Shown here piece after piece: positions 11,723-45,239 of a stretch of 64,000 bases of DNA; positions within the stretch are counted from its first letter, which is position 1; each line of letters opens with the position of its first letter. The stretch covers positions 503,501 to 567,500 of the forward strand of contig OU015661.1 in the NCBI GenBank assembly GCA_907165275.2. Direction: 5' to 3'. Below the pieces are notes generated by a model. The model searched no databases. It was given only the letters and a program-made list of their open reading frames with translations, and had not been told where the DNA came from. This DNA comes from Zygaena filipendulae. Lineage: Eukaryota; Arthropoda; Insecta; Lepidoptera; Zygaenidae. Position numbers and translations under genes: made by a program.

Positions 11723-12894
11723 ACTTTACACGGATCACTCAGGCAACAGGCACCACTTGCATGAAATATGTAAATTCATATGGGTGGCACTTTTTACTCA
11801 CATATGCAAAAATTCCTCAAAAAGAATAATTATTATTACCTTTAATTCAGTTCAAATCACAACATAGAATAAGCTTAATCATAATCAGTTAACAGAAATA
11901 GAAATTATGATAGCATGTAACTTAAGCAAACTTCGTATCGTTTCGTTTTTGCTACTGGCAAAAATTAGTTCAATACTAATATTTGTATAGTATGCAAGGG
12001 GCTATAGCCCAACTTGCCCAGCTTAAGTACTATATACCTACTCAAAACTGTTTTAGTGCTTGTTAAGACCTTATGTTTCTACTTGCTACAGTACTGCTTA
12101 AGTGTTCATGAATTTTATATCCGTAGATAAGTGAAGAGTATCTATCTAAATTTTACTAAATTTTAAACGAATTTACAAAAAATACTACATCCATTACTGT
12201 TGACGACCAACCTCTTTTCTAACTGGCCGCTTTTTATAAGTTCTTTTTATGCATACTATTTTTAAAATATTTGCCTTTTATGTCTACAATTTTGTTTCTT
12301 CTCTTCTTGTCAAAAATATAAAGGAATTTACATTTTTAAAATTGCGCTTAGTTATTTTCTTCCTCTTTAATTACTTATTAATGATAGTTCCACTTCATAA
12401 AAATGACTACTGTACACTGGCAATGAATATTTCTTTTGTAGGTACCTACTTATGAAATCATTGTAGAAATTATGTAGGTACGCATCGCCAATATAATAAT
12501 GTGCTAATTTAATAAAATAGGTACATAAAGTTTGATAATACCATTTAAAAGAACGGTTATATAATATTGGTGATTTATTAAATACTTATTATTCAAACAG
12601 ATTTGTAAAAATTAAGTTCAACCACTATGTAGGGTAGGTAGGTACTCAGAAATAGGTACAAATTGGGTACATAGAAAAGACAAAGTTCTACGAACCAGTC
12701 AGATTTCCTCTAAGCAGCAACGGCACACACTGAAACTTTAACACTTGATATTAACACAATCAACATTTTTAACAAGAACTTACTATAACAAAACAATAAT
12801 TCGATAAAATTGAACAATGTTCAAGGAACTAAACAGATTGTTTATTACTAGATTACTACCAAGTACCAAAAGTCAAAACCTACGATTCTAATTA
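11723..12894. other. AT-rich stretch; possible 5' intron of the minus-strand candidate
   Basis: No coding exon is visible. A gtaagt donor on the minus strand near 12783 is the only feature consistent with the candidate gene that starts at 11374. Confidence 0.3.
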
Positions 12895-12975
12895 GTGTCA
12901 GACAATAGACATGTGTCAGACAGACACTAGACAACTGACAAGTGACAAATGTGACAACTACTGTCAAATGTTCTG
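12895..12975. promoter_or_regulatory. Dense TGACA/TGTCA cluster, possible promoter region
   Basis: About eight copies of TGACA or its complement TGTCA lie in 80 bp. Similar clusters sit just upstream of SMC1 (21250-21280) and of the Rabaptin-5 gene (62835-62875). The placement suggests a transcription start for the candidate minus-strand gene at 11374, but this is inferred from position only. Confidence 0.3.
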
Positions 12976-13064
12976 AGGTGCGTTCCGTGCCTTCACTCTA
13001 GTGCACTCGAGCGCGCTCTGGTGCACGCTCTTCTTCTTCAATTATGGTAATCTATCGCGATTTA

Positions 13065-13406
13065 CAGTGCCGTAAATAGCCTTTTCTGCACCCTGTGCGA
13101 GTTTCTATAGCTGCGCCCTTGTTTTTTTTTAGATATTATAGGTACCCTATAGCACTAGCCTTTATTTCATTTAGATCAGATAAACACTTAAAACAAATAC
13201 GCTCGTGTGCTGCCAGAAAAATTGGCGCGTTATTTTGTCTAATTTTAGACATTTTTGATGATATGTGAAGGGCCCAGTGGGAACTTATCAAAAACAAACC
13301 GAAAAAATAGTGGTCCTGCCTAGACTGGCCATTCTTACGCCCCCCAGAGTCTACGCCCTGTGCCTGGGCACCCGGCCCCAGTAGTACGGCTCTATTTACG
13401 GCACTG
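13065..13406. mobile_element. hAT-type MITE with perfect 8-bp target duplication
   Basis: The left end cagtgccgtaaatag and right end ctatttacggcactg are perfect inverted copies. The element is flanked on both sides by gcgattta (13057-13064 and 13407-13414). An 8-bp duplication with CAGTGCCG-like ends points to the hAT superfamily. It has no coding capacity. Confidence 0.8.
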
Positions 13407-13414
13407 GCGATTTA

Positions 13415-13936
13415 CCGCATTTAATTCTGCCAATGTAGGTATTTTTAGTAATTAATTATGGCGAAACTCCAATGACAGTGTTAGAATTGTTCCCCAAGAT
13501 AAAACACGATTTCCTCGCAAAAACCAGCTTCTTACTCAGAAAACAAAATGGCTGATGAACGATGGTGATAATACGACGTTCATTGGTCAACAAAGTGTTA
13601 AGTGGCTCAGATTTCAGAGCACATCAACCAAACCAAACAACCGTTCCCGAAGCAAGTTAATTTTCACTCTGACAGCTATCAGACGTTTGAAATGTCAAAG
13701 TTCATGGTAAAAGCCAAATTCGTCAAAAAAGAAATTAAGTGGGGTTCTTACAAACAAACGGGAGATGTCTTAGTCAACAAGTTGATGATTGGATGTGGGT
13801 CAGTCTTTTTCGCAAATATGAGTTGAGAGAAAACAAATGGCGTCTGAAATTTCAAATGAATTGAATTGTGGTTATATAAAAAACTCGATCGTTCCGTGGC
13901 TTGGTTGCAACCACAAATTAAGATTTGGTTGCCACC
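13415..13936. other. Stretch without a recognisable gene
   Basis: One 74-codon frame (13602-13826, plus) exists but matches nothing I know. It lacks splice or initiation context that would support it. Confidence 0.4.
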
Positions 13937-14097
13937 AGAGAGAAGGTAATCACTACCACAAACTACTTAGACATAGTAGATACGTATTGCCACTCAAACG
14001 AGTTAAATTTTAACCGAACAACTATACGCAGAGCCACGGAACGCAGTCCATAGGTATTAGGTACACACTCTATGACCGTAGTGATTACCTTCTCTCT
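13937..14097. mobile_element. MITE with 'agagagaaggtaatcactac' ends
   Basis: The 20-bp ends agagagaaggtaatcactac and gtagtgattaccttctctct are perfect inverted copies, 161 bp apart. A solo copy of the right end occurs at 31645-31664, showing that this is a family. No coding capacity. Confidence 0.85.
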
Positions 14098-14960
14098 GTC
14101 TATGACGTGATCTCGTGGTTTCAGTCAGGTTTCAGTAGAAGAGAAAACTACTCACCTAATTAATTGCAAGTTGAGTTTGTTTATTTATTTATTTATAAGT
14201 ATATAAGTTGAGGCATACTTTATCATTTTATTGTAGTTAATTAAAATGATCTATATAAATAAGTGGGTTAAATATCAACTTAATATTATAAATGTGAAAG
14301 TAAAGTAAATTTATTTTTCGGGAAACAAACGGTACAAAATAAAATACAAATTAAAAATAACATAAAAAAATTCTTATACCTAGTAGTTCCCACATATAGA
14401 AAAAAAGATACATAAAATTTGAATTAACGCACTCAAATTACTTCCTACGAGAGGAGTACATGATGGTAGTAAAAAATTACAAACAACAACCAGCAACTAA
14501 GACCAATATGTATATATGTCGCAAATAAAGATAGGAACATGGAACTATAATAAGCAATTGCACCAACATAGTTATAGATAATACAGCATACCGCATAGTT
14601 ATAGATATCCGCATAGTTATAATATAGCATAGTTATAGATATCCGTAGGGAACACGGAGCAGTGCCTGGGACTTGCGACCCAGGTGTAGGTTAAAGGTTT
14701 AATATAAGTTACTCTATGGTTTAATGGGGCCCCTTTACAATGCATGAACACTCACCTCCACTGCTCGTGCTCCCGACTTAAGCAAACCTCTGGCTAGTTA
14801 TTTACGCTGAGGTCTGGCTTAAAAGACATGTATCCATGGCCGTTAAATAAATTATAAAAAAAAAATTGATAATTGCCATAAAAAAAAGGTATTTCAAGTT
14901 TAGTAATTAGTTCTCGAAAATAAAATTTTACATAACAATTGTTTAAAAATACCTATCTAG
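14098..14960. other. Intergenic, AT-rich, short satellites
   Basis: Contains short tandem copies of atagttatagatatccgcat between about 14570 and 14645, and poly-A/T runs. No gene is seen before the UMAD1-like start. Confidence 0.5.
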
Positions 14961-15062
14961 TATTAAAATCGTTGTTTTTGACGGTCGTTCGTGAGTGATG
15001 GTAATGACAAATTAGCATTTCAGTGCTATCGAAAAAGAAGCTCAGAGAAATAAACAGGCGTT

Positions 15063-15464
15063 ATGTTCTCTTCATTATTTGGTAAACGGAGATCTTCTCC
15101 AGTAGACGACGACAACCCACCGATCCCTGGTCCCCGGTCTGACGATGGTTTTGAGATAATCGGTGGTGCCTCGGCAGTTGGAGGCCTCTACCCCAATGTC
15201 AGTGGTTACCCTGCCCCAGCCGTACCATACCCGCAGAGACAAGCGCCACCGCCTCCATTGCCCAAGACCAATACAGCGGAACAAACATTTCACTATCTCC
15301 AAGGAGTACCCTTTTCTCTATCACGTGAACTGAAAATGGCATCAAATAAAGAAGCATTTGCTTCCGAAATTAGTGATTTGATGGCTTTATTTTCAAACAA
15401 AATTAATATTTGCAGCTATGACTATGATTTTTCAGCAGAGCGGAGTGTATTGAAGGAATGTTAA
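15063..15464 (+). CDS. UMAD1: UMAD1-like protein (UMA-domain protein)
   Basis: A complete 133-residue single-exon frame. The N-terminus (MFSSLFGKRR) and the DDGFEIIG motif at 27-34 match the layout of vertebrate UMAD1. A proline-rich linker runs over about residues 43-68. The UMA-type segment has VPFSL at 82-86, and the C-terminus YDYDFSAERSVL at 119-130 is the conserved tail of the family. UMA domains occur in UBAP1 and MVB12, where they bind ESCRT-I. A role in endosomal sorting is therefore plausible, but it is inferred from the domain, not shown. The ATG follows a short leader; an AATAAA at 15813-15818 fits the transcript end. It is convergent with the TMEM222 gene. Lack of introns in the coding part is notable, but the frame is undamaged, so a retro-pseudogene is unlikely. 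Confidence 0.8.
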   Translation: MFSSLFGKRRSSPVDDDNPPIPGPRSDDGFEIIGGASAVGGLYPNVSGYPAPAVPYPQRQAPPPPLPKTNTAEQTFHYLQGVPFSLSRELKMASNKEAFASEISDLMALFSNKINICSYDYDFSAERSVLKEC

Positions 15465-15812
15465 TGATACAACCATGTGGTATTATTTGCTGGTATTTAA
15501 CTAAAAATTCATTAACATTGTATTGTAAAATGGTAGGTACATATTATTATAAAAATTATTTATATATCTGTGATCCTATTTCACACAAGATTAATAAGTG
15601 AGAACCAACCATGTATTTTTATAGATGTGCTTCTAGTTTTTAAGCTAATAACATTTTTTCTTACAGTTTGTTTAAAACTGTTATTTACTATATTATACTA
15701 GATAAATTTGAATTTTATTTTACAATTTGTGGTCCATTAGCAAAAATCATACCCGATAAAGGACTACAAGACTACAAGCATAACCTGTAATGTAAAAAAA
15801 AAACAAATAAGA

Positions 15813-15818
15813 AATAAA
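15813..15818 (+). terminator. Polyadenylation signal of the UMAD1-like gene
   Basis: AATAAA about 350 bp after the stop codon, followed by a second AATAAA-like run. This is the nearest canonical signal downstream. On the opposite strand AATAAA motifs near 15854-15868 could serve TMEM222, so the two 3' ends may overlap. Confidence 0.45.
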
Positions 15819-15869
15819 ACTAATAAAAAGAAATACAATACTTTATGGTAATATTTTATTGTTTTATTA

Positions 15870-16547
15870 TACATTAATACATTCCTCCTGCGGTTTTAGC
15901 CGCTTATAATTCAGGACACTTGAGAACTTTAAGAATCCCTATCATTTTTGGCATCAGTTCAGTAGTCCACCTTCATTCAAAACTTCACAGGTGTACTTTT
16001 TATTATTAGTGTAGGTTTGAAGAATTTGTTTTATGCACACATCCACACATACACTCTAACACCCTCGCTTACACAAACACAAGGTACTTTTTTTTTATTA
16101 TTACTGTATTTATTGATATGCAGGAGGGGGGCCTGGTGATCTGTAACACAGGAAATACAGACACCAGTCTCTCACAATGGACTTTGACTTACCTTTAAAG
16201 TTTGTATTTGCTATTGTGTTGGGACTTGGGACTTAAAAAGATATTATTATTTTCTAATAGCAAATACTAATTTTCAGTTTAAATTGATAGATTAAAATTT
16301 TTCCATTTAATTTTATGTGTTATGACATTGTCGACAATGCATCAATGTTAAATGTTATAGAATGGTAGAATAGTAATTTAAGCTGCAAACATTTTTATGC
16401 TCTAGTTACTTAATTGTGAATTATAAAACTTTTTTCAAATGCATTGCACCAAACAATTATAAGGAATAAAATAAGCAAAAAAGGAAGATTGTTCTCAAAA
16501 ATTATATAACAGCTGTTTAAACTAACTTGAAGTGGGTTGAAACAAGC
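15870..16547. other. Convergent intergenic / 3' UTR region
   Basis: Lies between the UMAD1-like and TMEM222 stop codons. Much of it is probably TMEM222 3' untranslated sequence on the minus strand. Short repeat-like segments occur (16081-16200). No other gene is seen. Confidence 0.4.
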
Positions 16548-17635
16548 TTAACTGGGTTCAATTATGGCAGCAAGGCCACACACAAATGCAACTATTATTA
16601 AAAACGGCAACCATGTCTTGAGGAATGCTCTCAAACTGTAAAAGAGACATAAAAAAAATTAATTTACCTTATCAAGAATTACAATAAACCTAAAATCTTA
16701 ATACAGAAAAAAAAAAAACAAAAATCCCACTCAAATCCTAGAAAGATCATAATTGCTATAAGTAACCATTTCTGATGAAACAAAGCTCTATTCATTTGGT
16801 TTTAATCACATAAATGTAGATTTTGTCAATCAAGTTTCTTATTCCTCAGGAACAGCATATTTTACTGGATGAAAGATAGCATATTATGTCCTTTTCTAAA
16901 CTCCTGGCAGTGTGTATCTTAAATTTCAAGATGATTGGTGAAGTAGTCATCCATATGTTTCTAGATCTTACCTGACGTATTTTGAATAAGGTATCATTAG
17001 GAATGCCAATTTTACCATGTTCCAATTTTTACAACTGTTGTAGTTCATTAAATTGAGTGCTGTGGCTACATGTGAATGACAATTGTCATAAAATATAATG
17101 TGCTGAAAGAAAGCATAAGCAGTTAAGATACAAACTTCTAAATTATTAATTAATAGTGCTCTTCTTTAGTATTCATGAGTACCAACCATTCTCTTTTTGT
17201 AAATTTCCGAAGCTTCAGCAACTGCAGTGTCCCAACCAACTTGTCCATTAGTAGCTTTCTGTGGAGATAGCTGCCAGTATTTGGTTGGGTTACCAAATGC
17301 CATCAAATCTTCAGACACAAAGTATGGTCCAGCAAAGTCTCTAATTACTCCATTTGACGTACAGATGCCCATATGGCCAAGAAATGGGAAAATCCATCTG
17401 GAATTTTAAACGATGCTCTCTCATTCTTCTGATCTTTTTGGTCTTGAATGTTAAAGTAATTGAATAATTTGCAATTACAGTTTTTAATAATGAGAACCTA
17501 CGTTAAAACAGGTATAGGTGTCCAAACAATACAGTAGGGATATCGGCATCGATCGTGGTCTATAGGATCCATCAAGACAGCTTGTTCTCTATCACTTAGA
17601 TCTAAGGGACTGCCAGGGCTTTGGTCACCATTCAT
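16548..17635 (-). CDS. TMEM222: TMEM222 homologue (DUF778), complete four-exon gene
   Basis: Exons (transcript order): 17635-17502, 17397-17187, 17102-16972 and 16635-16548. Phases join without a break to 187 residues, against 208 in human. All acceptors end in ag. Donors are gtaggt, gttggt and gtaagat; the second is weaker. Exon 2 carries the family signature (GHMGICTSNGVIRDFAGPY, then FVSEDLMAFGNPTKYW). Exon 3 carries YDNCHSHVATALNLMNY with the conserved Cys-His-His. Hydrophobic stretches lie at about residues 33-56 and at the C-terminus (WLPFLIIVAFVCGLAAII), so it is an integral membrane protein. Its biochemical role is poorly known; human TMEM222 mutations are linked to a neurodevelopmental disorder. 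Start chosen as the only ATG in frame with the exon 2 join. Convergent with the UMAD1-like gene and divergent from SMC1. Confidence 0.92.
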
Positions 17636-17990
17636 AGTTTTCAAATCTAGAAAGCAAAATAAATTGTTTAGAAACAAAGTTCCATTAGTGTAAGCACAAA
17701 TTAACTACACTAGAATAATATAATCACTACGTTTACTGTAATTTGTAAGTTCACTGTAACGCAGGGATTGCAAATTCTCTTGGCACTATCTTTGCTGTAA
17801 ACGCTGTAAACTGTTGTGAGCGTTTTGGTTTTGAGTTGTCACAAAATATCTAAACTTATCAGTTGATTTTTTTGTGGTATTTTCTACCAAAGTTGAAGTT
17901 ATTACCACGGACTTGTTTAGTGTGTACAATACAAGTTATAAAAAGTATTTAGATACAATCAAATTAATTAAAATGTGTTTTCTATTTACA
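17636..17990 (-). promoter_or_regulatory. TMEM222 upstream region
   Basis: AT-rich sequence upstream of the TMEM222 start with no other gene. No TATA box is convincing. Start-site position cannot be fixed by eye. Confidence 0.3.
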
Positions 17991-17999
17991 TTTTTTTTT

Positions 18000-18485
18000 T
18001 TGGTAAAGTTGTAAAGTTTACCCCTTTTGGGGAAGGCAAAAGAAACTTAGTCCATGCAGCCAAATTTTTATACATTTTACATTCAACTTTTTTTTTAAAT
18101 TACCCCGATGGGAAAGTCAAAGGAAGCTAAGTCCATACAGCCAATTCAGTAGTTATTTCTTCTTCTGAAGTTATTTACATCGAAATTCATTGGTGAGATT
18201 GGTATTTCGATGCTTTACCTGAACTTTTGGCAGCAACTCTTCACAGTTGAACCTTAATAAGACGCTCTGTGGGAAGTTGTATTGTAAAACAACAACTCCC
18301 GATGAACGCTCCATTTCATCTTATTTCAGTTTCCTTACACTGTTCATACTAATGGATCACTATTTGTGGTGACATGTGGATACACGATCACGATAAACTA
18401 ATTGGCGAAACGAAGACATAAAATGATAAAACTGACGTGCGTCGACCGTCACTGCTAAAATCCCGCCAAAAGCCCCATCCAACTT
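18000..18485. mobile_element. Dispersed repeat; related copies at 31380-31615 (inverted) and 62880-63030
   Basis: Begins with a T-run and aaagtttaccccttttgggg, and contains gacgctctgtgggaa near 18260 and tgatccattagt-type sequence inverted near 18350. The segment 18318-18480 recurs in reverse complement at about 31380-31540, and the start recurs inverted at 31580-31612. A diverged direct copy is at 62880-63030. No coding capacity. Confidence 0.65.
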
Positions 18486-18647
18486 TTTTTTTATGGCGAG
18501 AGGATGACGATGATGTTGTTGACTAGCCAATGGACAATACGGTAGTATCCACAGAAGAATAAGTAGTATCTCTGTAGTGTGTGAATAGACTTAGTAACTC
18601 CTTACTTGTCTGTGCCATGTATTTCTGAGATTTATGTAGAATAAAGG

Positions 18648-19122
18648 CTAGATTAGACGATGCGAGCTGCTTGCCAGATAGTAGAGTGTAGACAGCTACT
18701 CAGCTTGTCCAATCGTACGCCAGTAGCTCGGCTTGCCTTTGTTGTCTACACGACACTAGTAGCTACTGGTAGCTACTGTTCAGTTTCGCGAGTTGCCGCG
18801 ATGTCGAGTGAACGTGTTTAAAAAAAAAACGGTGATACACTCTATGATAAACACGGGTTCCGCTTACGAGATACGATGACTGTCCCGATGCGAGCGACGC
18901 AGTATGTTCTCTTATTCGTCTGTGGAGCGACGGCCGAGCTGCTGTCATGTACGAGTTGCTGGCGGGTGTTGAAAGCAAAAAATGATTTAACTCGGATGCG
19001 AGCTACTGTCGCACGTGCGAGTTACTCGTAAGTGATGTCCAAACAGTGCGAATTACTGCAGTGCAGCTACTCAGCGGGCTGACTCGTACGCTAGGTCGCA
19101 CTGTGTAAACCAGCCATTAGGC
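18648..19122. mobile_element. Non-autonomous DNA transposon with inverted ends
   Basis: The left end (ggctagattagacgatgcga) and the right end read in reverse (ggctggtttacacagtgcga) match imperfectly. Inside, the words gcgagctact and agctactg recur many times in both orientations. Such subterminal repeats are typical of Harbinger-type or similar MITEs. The class is inferred. No intact frame. Confidence 0.55.
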
Positions 19123-21244
19123 ATGTTTTTTTTTTCGTCCACTTTTCAGTCCACAAACTTTTCCCATTATTATTCGATTTTTTTTCTAAAGTTTTACAAC
19201 ATTTAAGAAAATAAAATAACGCAAAAGTATTATAAAGTTCACACTTTATAAAGGCTGTTTTATCAACTAAGTATACACAAGTCAAGTGGCTACAAATCGA
19301 GTACCTTTATCTCTAACTACGCTAGCGCTAACGTAGTGACTAGCGAGTTATTGAGTTGTAATTTGCTAGATTTTTTGGACACTTTTTAGTTTTTAGCTTG
19401 TTCCCCATTACCCTCCATGGCAACTGGCAACTGGCAAAGTATAGGTAATATTTTAACTGTGCTTTTGGCTTTCATTCTTTCTTCTTTTTTATGGACTTTC
19501 GCATATAATGCGTTTAGCCAGTTTCAAGTAAAATTAATTTAATCACTATATAATTTTCTATTATAATCCTTCGTTGTACGGTTTAAAATGCAAGCCGGTG
19601 CTCTAGGAGGAAACCGAAGAAATCAGCTCGAAATGTCATATTATATCTTTTTGAACACATAAAAAACCATCACTGTGAAAATTATTGTCCAATACAGCAC
19701 CTTATAACACAACAAAAATCATTTTAAATCTTAGATTTCCGCCAAAAAACTCCTTTTTTAATGACACATTTTTACTTTTGAGGGATGTGACATTGAGAGA
19801 AAAGAAACGATTTTTTAAAAATCGATTTTTCTCTCTTTAACAATAATCGGTTTTGGATTAATCAATTTAAATGGGGAAAAAAATCAATTTTTAAGAAAAA
19901 GTCGATTTTTTTATAATGAAAATCTGCATGCTTGTAGTAATAAAACTCTGAGATTATTTTAACAATTTATGAAAATAAAAATCAAATAAAATTTGAAATA
20001 TGAATACAAACTTTTTAAAAGCCTCAATCGACTGAAATACAAAATTATTCTGATCAAAAAATTCTAACCTGATAATAAATAGGCCCTGTTTCCAGGGTTC
20101 TTGCGAAGTATATCCTTTCTAATATAAAAAGAATTTCCAAATCAAATTGCAAATAACGTAGTTCTAAAGTAAAAAATTAAACGCTGAGGGATGTGACATT
20201 GTACATAAAAAAATATTTTTAACCCTTTAACCTTCGAATGTTTTTGTAGCCTAAATTTACCCCTAGCGCCACACGCTTAAGGCATGATTTTTCAATATTG
20301 GGAATGCTTAATATCGATAAATAGTTAAATCTTAATTTTAAAAGTCAGTGCAGTGTTTTGTTCGGGTATACCACTAATCGAGAATATTTATGATTTTTTC
20401 AACCATAGGACGTAAAATTTTATACAAAGACATGTTTGAAAGAAAGATAGAGTCTCGTGCTTGACAAGAAGAGGCACTGCAGGCGGAGAGGCGGCCCGTA
20501 ATGAAAATATGAAAGCATCTTAACGTTTTTGTCGGGTAACTTCATTAGTGAATTGTGGGGAAAGTTCGACTTTGATAGGCGGCGGGCACAAGGGTTCGAC
20601 GCCTCTGCATTGGTATTATTCGACAAGTTAGCGTGACGGATTGTGTCGCCTCGTGAATTATGGTTCGCTAACGTCGCCAACCGTAATATAATAGGCATGT
20701 TCCCAGGGTATGAAAATATAAATTCTATTTAGTCCATCGGTTTCGGTTAGATAGTAAAAAAATATTAAACACGTATCTGGAATATTCCGAAACGTTATAA
20801 AACCGTCTTGGAATTTCGTTTAGAAATTGTCGTTTGAAAAATGAAGTTTCACTAACGAAGAATGAATTGTTCGTTGAATCCATCTAATGAATGTTTGATT
20901 AAATGAATCTACTTAACTGTTTCAAAAACACAATGACAGAACGAATGCCATCATAGATGCACAGATGGCGTTAAGTTAATGTAATATTATGGAGATAGTA
21001 TTCATTGGCAGTTCGCGTTCCGGGGTCCAGGCAAAAAAAAACCAAACTTAATGTTGGGGTTGCAGATGAAAAATCAGTAATAATCAATCGAAAGAATTAT
21101 AAAAAAAAAACGATTATTAATCGATTATTTATAAAAATAATCTATTTTTAAAATTTTTTTAAAAAATAAATTTTTAATAGATTATGAATTAGATTATTTT
21201 TAATAGATTATTTTAATAATCGATTATTTTTTCACATCCATATG
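19123..21244. other. Intergenic region upstream of SMC1, repeat-rich
   Basis: Contains a duplicated gagggatgtgacattg motif (about 19778 and 20187), runs such as aatcgattattaaaaa (about 21080-21240) and a moderately GC block (20420-20700) with open frames matching nothing known. Probably decayed transposons. No supported gene. Confidence 0.4.
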
Positions 21245-21423
21245 ATTTGTTGACAGTTGATAGTTATTTGACACTTGACGGTTCTTGAGTTCTCACCTCT
21301 CGCTCGAGTTCGACGGCGATTCGACGCTAGTTTTGTTTACAGAATCCAGTGATTAATTTCCAAAAACGCAAATAAAGATATTTTTTTTGAGTAAAGTAAA
21401 TTATATATGTAGATATCTTCAAA
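21245..21423 (+). promoter_or_regulatory. SMC1 promoter region and 5' leader
   Basis: Three TGACA/TGACG-type words lie within about 30 bp at 21250-21280, then a CG-containing stretch (about 21290-21330), then an AT-rich leader to the ATG. No TATA box is evident. The start site cannot be placed exactly. Confidence 0.4.
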
Positions 21424-43770
<22,347 letters not shown>

Positions 43771-44320
43771 TGCGTGCCCGCGGCGTTGCGCGGGACCTAC
43801 TCGATATACCACTGTGACGATACAGTGCGATGATTACAGATGTTAACGATGTATCACTATAAGTTCTCTATCACTTTCGATGTTATCGTGTGTTATGTTT
43901 CGATTAATAATGATATTTTTGTAATTATGTGTTTTAATTAAGTAAACCAATCTTTTATATTGTACTTCGTTCTCTAAAATTCTCTTTTAGGGTTCTATAG
44001 CTAAATAATAACAACACAAGCCTAAGACTAAGATTAGTATTATTGCATTCCATAGGTATAAAACAGGGGCGAGCAAAAATCAGTGCACATACGCTTATAA
44101 CCGTGGTTGTCAGGCGCAGGTCTTGATATTTATCATTACTGATATTTCATATTGTTTTTATTTTATTTTAGTCAATAGTTTGTGAGATGAATTATTGAAA
44201 AACAAAATGTATCCGAGTCATATAGATTCTTCTCTTCTACAATACCCTTCACTAGGCGTGGACCAATAGGCAGGCACTGTAAGAACAAACACTAACAGGC
44301 AATAAACAAATAAAAGTCAT
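43771..44320 (+). terminator. SMC1 3' untranslated region and polyadenylation signal
   Basis: AATAAA at 44301-44306 is the first canonical signal on the plus strand that I found after the stop codon. On the minus strand an AATAAA (44162-44167) could end the Rabaptin-5 transcript. The two transcripts may therefore overlap at their 3' ends. Confidence 0.4.
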
Positions 44321-45239
44321 GAGATTATAACAACAATCTATTTAATTATAGGTAATCATATCACTTCATATTTACAATAAACTTTCTACATCTTACACTA
44401 AACTTTACAGATGAACCGTTGTCGTTTCGTTTGCATATTTTTTTTTTTTTATAAAAAAGAATTTAAGGAGTAGCGTAGTTTAAACACTAGCTTCAAACAG
44501 GGACACAACGGTTGCGCTCATTTAAAATATAAAAAAAACTAATTTCAATTTTATACTTAATCAAAAAAGGTTAAAAGGTTCTTTTGCATTTGCTAACATT
44601 AAAAACAACATAACAAGAGTTCACAATAAAAAAAAACACCACTTAGAACGCACCAACGATTTTTATCAAGACTTAAAAGACTTATCGCCGGGATGTCGCG
44701 ATAAAAATCATCAGTGCTGAGGCTCTACAAATTGTTGCTAGTGGCTAACTACAAATTGTTCTATTGCACACAATATACAGGTACCCGTAAGAACATTCCG
44801 TGACAAGCGTAGCATTTCAACCGGAGAGTGAAGTAAAGGGAAAGAGCTCCGTTCTAGTCTATTTTGGCGCGGTATGTACGAGTACCAGTTTAAGGCTCCT
44901 GCGTGATTTCAAATATGAAAGGAGATCGCTGAGAATCGAAATCACAGACTTTTCGAACCAGCCCCCTTAGCATGTGAAAGTTGGTTGCCATTTTGTTGCG
45001 AAATGGTATTCTTACCAATTGTTGTTATAGCATATCGATCTATTAAGGGGGATTTCCTTTAATTCAACGATTTTTAGTGACGACGTGACATGACGATAAT
45101 TTCCTTAGTTTTCTATAGTGATAAAAGATGATCAGCGTGGCTGAGAGGGTTGGATCCGAGGGGGCGGGAGGGGAGAGCTTTGAACTAGCTGCAGTGGAGG
45201 GGGCGTAGGGGGTGCCGGGGGCGGCGGGCGCGCTAGTCG
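44321..45239. other. Convergent intergenic region
   Basis: No coding exon. It may be 3' untranslated sequence of the Rabaptin-5 gene on the minus strand. Confidence 0.4.

Noticed and set aside
13602..13826. 74-codon frame
   Set aside because: No family resemblance and placed between MITEs; length is expected by chance.
20420..20698. 92-codon minus-strand frame upstream of SMC1
   Set aside because: No recognisable domain, no splice or start context, and the surroundings look like decayed transposons.
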